Origin: Nitrososphaerota archaeon
GTDB lineage: Archaea > Thermoproteota > Nitrososphaeria > Nitrososphaerales > UBA57
Length of the DNA: 64,000 nt
Assembly: GCA_024860875.1 (NCBI GenBank)
Contig: JACPSZ010000008.1
Span: 148,106-212,105 of the forward strand
Reading direction: 5' to 3'
The position numbers and the translations under genes are program-made. Shown piece after piece: positions 58,582-64,000 of the stretch. The notes below the pieces were generated by a model. It searched no databases. It was not told where the DNA came from and was given only the letters and a program-made list of their open reading frames with translations. Numbering within the stretch: position 1 is the first letter of the stretch; every line of letters starts with the position of its first letter.

Positions 58582-59472
58582 TTAATTTGGCAGAGCCTTA
58601 TTCCTTTCTTTGGAGATTCTTATGCAGCTGCCTCCAAGCGCCTTTGCAATGTTACCCAGAACCATGTAGGGCGTGATTAACAAAACAGGGATCGTTATCG
58701 CAATTATGAGAAATTGGAATGGTGCCAGAGAGAGCGCAAGTGTGGTAGCACCTGCACCTCCAACAATATTTGCAAGGAACAAGCCCGCGCAAGTGGGACA
58801 CCCTGTGAACAGACCTATTGCGGCGCCCAGCCCGGCGCTCCAATTCTGCTTAGATATGGAAGGCCTGTTCTTCCAAGCATAGTACGTCAGCGAAACGTTC
58901 AATGCTACAAGGCCGGAAACTATTACTAGAGTAAGCAGGGTCAACGGCAATATCAGAAATCCGATATTTTCAGTAAGATAGCCTACCAACACTGGTATCT
59001 GGCCTGGAGGGCCACAGCAGGGACTGATGATTACGCTCGGTATGATTGCGTTGTACACTTCAGAAAACTTGACATCGGGCATGTACACTATCATGCTTGT
59101 AACGAAACTGTAGAACATGCCGTATAGTATGACTGCAATAATGAATATTTTTACAACTCCCTTCTCTGTAAAAATATACGGAATAATCGAACCTATATTG
59201 TAAGGAATTTCTTCTGCTTTTTTCACTGCTAAAATTCGTTGCTTGAGCACTTTGTATAATCCAAATGCAGAGAGCAAAACGGCTGCAATAAGAACTGAGA
59301 AGTATAGGTATGCTAATGCATCAAGGAAGACTGATGACTCTGCTGAAAGGGTAGGGATGGAGGCTTCTACAATTGAATAGAATCCCATGTTAATGGCAAC
59401 AAGCAATGCCCCGACCAAGGTGATTGCTGGCAGTGAAGTGATCTCATTGATATATTGTGATAAGCTCTGCAA
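58582..59472 (-). CDS. Six-helix membrane protein with two Cys motifs
   Basis: A 296-residue membrane protein of unknown family with about six helices. Two Cys motifs are remarkable: SPCCGPPGQIP, in a loop after the third helix, and LFTGCPTCAGLFL, within or at the edge of the fifth. CxxC and CC pairs in membrane proteins near oxidases often handle copper or disulfides; that is a guess here. It lies 42 bases downstream of the cupredoxin gene on the same strand, so a role in copper delivery or electron transfer to the oxidase is attractive but unproven. Confidence 0.72.
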   Translation of the reverse strand: MQSLSQYINEITSLPAITLVGALLVAINMGFYSIVEASIPTLSAESSVFLDALAYLYFSVLIAAVLLSAFGLYKVLKQRILAVKKAEEIPYNIGSIIPYIFTEKGVVKIFIIAVILYGMFYSFVTSMIVYMPDVKFSEVYNAIIPSVIISPCCGPPGQIPVLVGYLTENIGFLILPLTLLTLVIVSGLVALNVSLTYYAWKNRPSISKQNWSAGLGAAIGLFTGCPTCAGLFLANIVGGAGATTLALSLAPFQFLIIAITIPVLLITPYMVLGNIAKALGGSCIRISKERNKALPN

Positions 59473-59514
59473 TGCTACTTATGCGCAAGGCGGAAAATAT
59501 GAGGGTTTTGTAGG

Positions 59515-59988
59515 CTAACCCTCGACCTTGAATTCACCCCACATGCCGAGTATGGAATGTCCCGGCACTGGGCATATGTAGTAATAGCTTCCAGCCTTGT
59601 CAGCCTTGAATGCTACAATTCCCTCTTGTCCAGGGGTAAGCGGCCTTGCACCAGTCCCCACATTGGACTTGAACAGAATTGGCGATTTGTCGTCCTTCTC
59701 CGGCGTTACTGCAAATGCATGTGCAGTGGCTCCGACATTCTTGAGTGTAATCTTGACCACATCTCCAGTCTTTACTGTAATGGTCGGGCCTGGAGAACTC
59801 AGGTTCTGACCGTCAAAACCAAATCCGAAACCCTTCGCAACCTCTCCACCATCTACAACGAACTCTATCGTAGGGATTGCTGTTTGAGCCTGACTTTGGG
59901 CTGGAAAAATTAATGCCAATGAAATCCATTCGAGCCATATACCTCCTGCTATCAGTGCAAGTAATGCTACTGCATAGGTGCTTCTCAT
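59515..59988 (-). CDS. Cupredoxin (plastocyanin/sulfocyanin-like), secreted
   Basis: A 157-residue blue copper protein. The signal or anchor is at the start (YAVALLALIAGGIWLEWISL). Copper ligands are visible: His in VGATAHAFAVTP, then Cys, His and Met in YYYICPVPGHSILGMWGEF. It should carry electrons outside the membrane to the CuA site of the oxidase. It is three bases downstream of the subunit IV gene and is part of the oxidase operon. Confidence 0.92.
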   Translation of the reverse strand: MRSTYAVALLALIAGGIWLEWISLALIFPAQSQAQTAIPTIEFVVDGGEVAKGFGFGFDGQNLSSPGPTITVKTGDVVKITLKNVGATAHAFAVTPEKDDKSPILFKSNVGTGARPLTPGQEGIVAFKADKAGSYYYICPVPGHSILGMWGEFKVEG

Positions 59989-59991
59989 GTT

Positions 59992-60264
59992 CTACACTCC
60001 GTGCAACGCTGCGATTGAGAGCAGACTTAGCGTTATCAGCAGTATGACTGCTGTGAACCCAAAAAGCACAATGGATGAAATGGCCTTAGGCTCGTCTTTA
60101 AGGTGCTGGAAGAAAAGTGCCACAAGTACGGCTTTCACTCCAGCCAAACCTATTATGGAAGTGATCAACACCTGTTGCGACAACGGTTGGCCTATCAGTA
60201 TAAGCTCAAAGACAGTACTTCCGATAAGTATAGCAAATATTGCTGAATACGTTACGACGCCCAA
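59992..60264 (-). CDS. Cytochrome c oxidase subunit IV-like protein
   Basis: A 90-residue protein with three membrane helices. VLITSIIGLAGVKAVLVALF followed by FQHLKDEPKAISSIVLFGFT is the pattern of prokaryotic subunit IV (helix, FxHL, helix). It lies between the fused subunit I+III and the cupredoxin, with very short gaps. It helps assemble or stabilise the oxidase. Confidence 0.88.
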   Translation of the reverse strand: MGVVTYSAIFAILIGSTVFELILIGQPLSQQVLITSIIGLAGVKAVLVALFFQHLKDEPKAISSIVLFGFTAVILLITLSLLSIAALHGV

Positions 60265-60274
60265 TTCTTTTCAC

Positions 60275-62695
60275 TCATATTAGGTAGAAGAGCGGGAAGA
60301 GGAATATCCATATGATGTCGACTATGTGCCAGTAAAGGCCGAAGTTATGGATATTTTCGCTTCCATGTTCACCCATATGCCTGCCTTTTAGGGCTCCTCC
60401 TATGAGGATCGTCATTGCGGCGAGTCCTCCAATCACGTGCGCTCCATGCGCTCCCGTAGTAATATAGTAGGTGCTCATAACGACCCCGCTATCGAAGGTG
60501 TGTCCTTCGTGGAACAATTCCTGCCATTCAGTTGCCTTGTTATAGAGGAACCAGAGACCAAGGAATATTGTCAATAGAAGTGATCCTATTACGCCTGCCT
60601 TTGATTCTCTTTTTGAATAGACCAGTGCCATCACTGCAGTAAAACTACTTGTAAGCAGAATGAAGGTGTTGATTGCACCGTGTTGTATTTGAAATACAGT
60701 ATTAATTGCAGGCCAATCTAGCGTTCCTGCCCGTATGAAAATGTAAGCGCCTATGAATGTTCCAAATAGTATCACTTCTGAAGCGAGGAATACCCATACT
60801 CCCATCCTCACCCTTGCGACGTGTTTGAACGGCCACCCTTCAGCTTCCTCGTCTTCGAAAGATACGAACTTTTCTTTGGCAAAGCCGTAGAGCCCCAAAC
60901 CCCCAAGTATGAAGCCGGTCAATAATATCCAGAGATACAACATGCCTTCAATAAACGACGCTGTTGGAAGTAGAGTGACCCCCAATATTCCTAGTATAAG
61001 GGTAAAGGCCGCTCCAGCTAGTGCGACGGGCCACTGGCTTAGGTGGCTCTCCATAATCCCATGTTCTGCATGTGCAGTACTCATAGTATGTGTTCCTCCA
61101 TTGGCAAATGCTCCGAGGCCAGGCAGGCTTATCGTGCCATCTTCAGAGAACCTTGGCGTGACATCGAAGTCATTTTGAGGAGGCGGGGATGGAACCGCCC
61201 ACTCGAGCGTAAAGCCATTCCACGGGTTTGATCCTGCGGGCGCTCCAGTCTTTGAGCTTTCGTAGAAGTTGTAGAGCATGAGGATTTGAGCAAGGCCGAA
61301 GACGAACCCTCCAATAGTTGACAAATAGTTCGTGAAGGCCCACTGGGTTTCTGTGAAAGTGACAACACGCCTAGGCATTTCGTAGTTCATGAACATCGGG
61401 AAATAAAGCAAAGTGAAACCGATTACAGAGAGTACGAAGTGGGCCTTGCCGAGACCCTCGTCATACATCTTCCCAGTGATCTTCGGATACCAATAATAGA
61501 ATGCGCCAAAGAGTGCGACTACACCTCCCCCGACCATTACATAGTGGAAGTGTGCCACGACGAAGTAGGTTCCTCTTAGTGCATAATCAAGAGCTACAGA
61601 TCCTAAGAACACGCCCGTAATGCCGCCTACAATGAATAGTGCTATAGAACCCAAAACAAACAGCATAGGTGTTTTGAGCCTAACCTTACCCTTTACAAGC
61701 GACTCGATCATGGCGATCACTATGATGTCAAATGGTAGAGAAATGGCAATTGTAGTCACCGTGAATATTTTTGCGACTAAGGGATCGTAGCCGGTCACGA
61801 ACATATGGTGTCCCCAGACTCCAAAACTTAGAAGAGCTACAATTATGAATGACATGATGATGTACTTTCTACCGTATAGCGGTCTTCTTGTAAATGTCGG
61901 GATAATGTCACCGATTGCCCCCATAGCAGGGAACAGAACAACGTACACTTCTGGGTGGCCGAAGAACCAGAAAAGATGGTCCCAAAGCAGTGAACCGCCT
62001 TGCGGTGAGCCGAAATACATAGTACCAAGAGTTCTATCCCCCATTAACATAATAGTTCCTGCAAGTAACGATGGGAATGCGTAAAGCATCATGAATACAG
62101 TTAAGAGGATTGTCCAAGTGAACATCGGCATCTGCATCAGTTTCATGCCTGGAGCGCGCATCTTCAGAATAGTTGTAATAAAGTTGACAGAACTTACTGT
62201 TATCGATACGATAAAGAGAATAAGACCACCGGCAGCTAGGCTGAGACCCAGGTTAGGCGTGAACCTCAGTGTTGTTAGGGGGGCATAGAGCGTCCAGCCT
62301 CCGTCTGGCAAGCCTGCTGCAGAACTCATTAAGAGCAATATACCGCTGAAGAGGTATAGCCAATAACTCAGAGCATTGATCCTAGGAAATGCAAGGTCTC
62401 TCGCCCCTATCTGTAGAGGGACAATCCAATTTGCGAATCCGAATGCAAACGGGGACAGGAACCACAGCACCATTATGAGTCCATGAGTGGTAAATGCCTG
62501 ATTGAATGCAGAGCTTGCGATGAAGTTGTTGTTAGGCACTGTAAGCTGCACCCTAACAAGAAGTGCTAATGCGCCTCCAACGAAGAGGAAGTATAGTGAT
62601 GTAACTATGTAGAGTGAACCTATGTCTTTGTGATTAGTAGAGAACAGCCATCTCTTAATTGAGTAAGATGGTGGTATATGGTGTTCCTCGCTCAT
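60275..62695 (-). CDS. Haem-copper oxidase, fused subunits I and III
   Basis: An 806-residue fusion. Subunit I: FSTNHKDIGSLY start, His ligands in QAFTTHGLIM (haem), GHPEVYVVLFPAMG (CuB with Glu and the cross-linked Tyr), GHHMF and FVVAHFHYVMVGG. The GHPEVY Glu indicates an A-type, proton-pumping enzyme. After about residue 540 there is a linker, two helices, then subunit III (KHVARVRMGVWVFLASEVIL and following helices). Fusions of this kind are known in archaea. Reduces oxygen to water at the membrane. Overlaps the subunit II stop by four bases. Confidence 0.95.
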   Translation of the reverse strand: MSEEHHIPPSYSIKRWLFSTNHKDIGSLYIVTSLYFLFVGGALALLVRVQLTVPNNNFIASSAFNQAFTTHGLIMVLWFLSPFAFGFANWIVPLQIGARDLAFPRINALSYWLYLFSGILLLMSSAAGLPDGGWTLYAPLTTLRFTPNLGLSLAAGGLILFIVSITVSSVNFITTILKMRAPGMKLMQMPMFTWTILLTVFMMLYAFPSLLAGTIMLMGDRTLGTMYFGSPQGGSLLWDHLFWFFGHPEVYVVLFPAMGAIGDIIPTFTRRPLYGRKYIIMSFIIVALLSFGVWGHHMFVTGYDPLVAKIFTVTTIAISLPFDIIVIAMIESLVKGKVRLKTPMLFVLGSIALFIVGGITGVFLGSVALDYALRGTYFVVAHFHYVMVGGGVVALFGAFYYWYPKITGKMYDEGLGKAHFVLSVIGFTLLYFPMFMNYEMPRRVVTFTETQWAFTNYLSTIGGFVFGLAQILMLYNFYESSKTGAPAGSNPWNGFTLEWAVPSPPPQNDFDVTPRFSEDGTISLPGLGAFANGGTHTMSTAHAEHGIMESHLSQWPVALAGAAFTLILGILGVTLLPTASFIEGMLYLWILLTGFILGGLGLYGFAKEKFVSFEDEEAEGWPFKHVARVRMGVWVFLASEVILFGTFIGAYIFIRAGTLDWPAINTVFQIQHGAINTFILLTSSFTAVMALVYSKRESKAGVIGSLLLTIFLGLWFLYNKATEWQELFHEGHTFDSGVVMSTYYITTGAHGAHVIGGLAAMTILIGGALKGRHMGEHGSENIHNFGLYWHIVDIIWIFLFPLFYLI

Positions 62696-63369
62696 GGTCT
62701 TGAAGCCCCTTGAACCGGGTGCTCAGCCTCCGCAGGCTTCACCTTCGAATACCAATCCTGAAATTCAGCAGGATCCATAACTATGAGTTTCGTTTTCATG
62801 TACGCGTGTCCTACACCACAGAACTCGAAACATACTATGTTGTACTCTCCGGTATCCTTTGGAATAAACCAGATTGTGTTGGTTCTGCCTGGTAAAGCGT
62901 CCATCTTTGTTTTGTATTCGAGAACTCCAAAACTGTGCGCGACATCATTGGAAACAATTTTCAATATTACTGTTTCATCTTTTGGCACTCTTAGAACTGT
63001 GTCTTCATAATTGTTTGGATAAACAAACTTCCAGCCCCACTGGAACCCATTTACTTGCACGTTAAGTGTGCCAGAAGGAGGTGTGTTAAGCGTATCAATC
63101 ACAGCAAACGTCCCGTTTAGCAGAAAGGTCAGAATTACGATGGACAACGCTAGAGAAATTACCACTGACCTGGGGTGTCCCCTTTCTTCAGGGACTTTGC
63201 CTAGTATTGGAGTATCTTCCGGTTCTGGTGTTTTCGAGCCTCTATCTCGGTACTTAAAAATCACAATTAGAAATATTGCTATGACTACGACTCCCACAAG
63301 AATCCCCAGCCAGACGAATAGGTCAAAGAGGGGTTGAAAGATTTCGCTGGTGCTCGAAACCATGTTCAA
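62692..63369 (-). CDS. Cytochrome c oxidase subunit II (CuA)
   Basis: A 225-residue subunit II. Two helices (LFDLFVWLGILVGVVVIAIF and VVISLALSIVILTFLLNGTF) are followed by a cupredoxin domain with the aromatic QWGWKFVYPN patch and CuA site His (DVAHSFGV) and CFEFCGVGHAYM. It starts the oxidase operon. ATG 63369. Divergent from the haem A synthase gene, with a shared 105-base promoter region. Confidence 0.95.
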   Translation of the reverse strand: MNMVSSTSEIFQPLFDLFVWLGILVGVVVIAIFLIVIFKYRDRGSKTPEPEDTPILGKVPEERGHPRSVVISLALSIVILTFLLNGTFAVIDTLNTPPSGTLNVQVNGFQWGWKFVYPNNYEDTVLRVPKDETVILKIVSNDVAHSFGVLEYKTKMDALPGRTNTIWFIPKDTGEYNIVCFEFCGVGHAYMKTKLIVMDPAEFQDWYSKVKPAEAEHPVQGASRP

Positions 63370-63474
63370 GAGACACTTGCCCTATAGGTTATTTAACAAT
63401 TTCTGGCTCAAAGGATGTTTCTGTTTTGAAGACAATTTCCAGCTTTTTATATCGCCACTCACAAAGGAGATGCG

Positions 63475-63906
63475 ATGGTCAGCACAGGAACCATAGCTAC
63501 GATTACAGCAATTATGGTCTACCTCCTTATGATAATCGGCGCGTTCGTAAGAGCGAGCGGTTTTGGCCTTGCTTGCCCGGATTGGCCTACTTGCCATGGC
63601 CAAATAATTCCGGAGTTCACGACACCTGTCATATCGGAGTACACTCATAGAGTCGTTGCTGCCTTTTCATCGCTGTTCGTATTAATCACAATGGTGCTTG
63701 CAGTAAAGAGGCACAGGGGCAGCGGAGTTGCCACGTTCGCTACGCTTAGCTTCCTGCTCATAATTGGTCAGGTTATTTTAGGAATGGTGACGGTGCTTTC
63801 AGAGCTTGATCCTCTTATAGGAACTGCTCATCTTGCTATGGCTACAGCTGTCTTTGGTTCAACAGTAATTACGGCAGTGCTTGCACGCAAGCTTCCGATA
63901 ACTTAA
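63475..63906 (+). CDS. Half-size haem A synthase (CtaA/Cox15-like)
   Basis: A 143-residue protein with four membrane helices, half the length of bacterial CtaA, as in some archaea where it works as a dimer or pair. GLACPDWPTCHGQ carries the two Cys of the family; EYTHRVVAAF and IGTAHLAMATAVFG have haem-ligand His. It turns haem O into haem A for the adjacent oxidase. Start ATG 63475, divergent to subunit II. Confidence 0.9.
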   Translation: MVSTGTIATITAIMVYLLMIIGAFVRASGFGLACPDWPTCHGQIIPEFTTPVISEYTHRVVAAFSSLFVLITMVLAVKRHRGSGVATFATLSFLLIIGQVILGMVTVLSELDPLIGTAHLAMATAVFGSTVITAVLARKLPIT

Positions 63907-64000
63907 CGGTGCATAGCAACAAATTATTTTAAGGTCGGCTTTGCTCAGTCGTATTGAACCAATTTGCGGACATGCATATTTGCTGTTGATCAACCTCAGA
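63907..64000. other. Right edge: no gene established
   Basis: An A/T-rich box (ATTATTTTAA, 63925-63934) suggests a promoter. A frame from TTG 63964 stays open to the edge but is only 12 codons and cannot be assigned. Confidence 0.4.

Overview
The window looks like a chromosomal segment of an archaeon of the Nitrososphaerota (Thaumarchaeota) or a close relative. The evidence is an unsplit RNA polymerase A subunit (A' and A'' in one 1262-residue chain), the eukaryote-like ribosomal proteins S25e and S26e, archaeal-type rpoH-rpoB-rpoA-L30e-nusA-S12-S7 gene order, aIF1A, TrmB-family regulators, an archaeal phosphoglycerate mutase and a fused haem-copper oxidase subunit I+III with a cupredoxin. 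No ammonia-oxidation gene is seen. A PQQ-type quinoprotein dehydrogenase with a lanthanide-type active site, next to an aerobic oxidase, fits the heterotrophic, non-ammonia-oxidising branches, but lineage is an inference.

Layout. 1-2.2 kb: ribosomal proteins L4 (cut by the window edge), L3, S25e and S26e on the minus strand. 2.2-13 kb: sugar and three-carbon metabolism, namely a PfkB kinase, an EF-1A/SelB-like paralogue broken by a 12-A run, a sugar-nucleotide block (nucleotidyltransferase, GlmU-like transferase, phosphoglucose/phosphomannose isomerase, GalT-like protein), SerA, ApgM and a cyclic 2,3-diphosphoglycerate synthetase homologue. 13-20.9 kb: a redoxin, RpoK, a surface-anchored PQQ dehydrogenase, a SPOUT methyltransferase and small secreted or membrane proteins.

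20.9-32.5 kb is accessory. A 3.5-kb block of bacterial-looking VOC, AHSA1, ABM and DHFR-type genes lies between imperfect direct repeats. Further on, two tRNA genes each have degraded 3'-end copies to their left, the arrangement left by integration into tRNA 3' ends: tRNA-Gln, which appears to carry three introns, and tRNA-Val. The DNA between carries toxin-antitoxin genes, a TAG-interrupted gene, a Fic gene that has lost its catalytic loop, and an oxidoreductase. A solitary Cas4-like nuclease follows.

33-47.7 kb is a cell-surface locus: two TrmB-family regulators, a double Lrp-type regulator, secreted proteins, and a 1680-residue anchored protein with 47 exact-length 20-residue repeats. Three toxin-antitoxin modules sit in it, one beside a duplicated 3' end of the giant gene.

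47.9-57.6 kb is the RNA polymerase/ribosomal operon plus aIF1A on the minus strand. 57.8-63.9 kb is a respiratory cluster: membrane proteins, cupredoxin, oxidase subunits IV, I+III and II, and a divergent half-size haem A synthase. Electrons taken up by the quinoprotein at the cell surface could pass through a cupredoxin to this oxidase; the link is inferred from gene content only.
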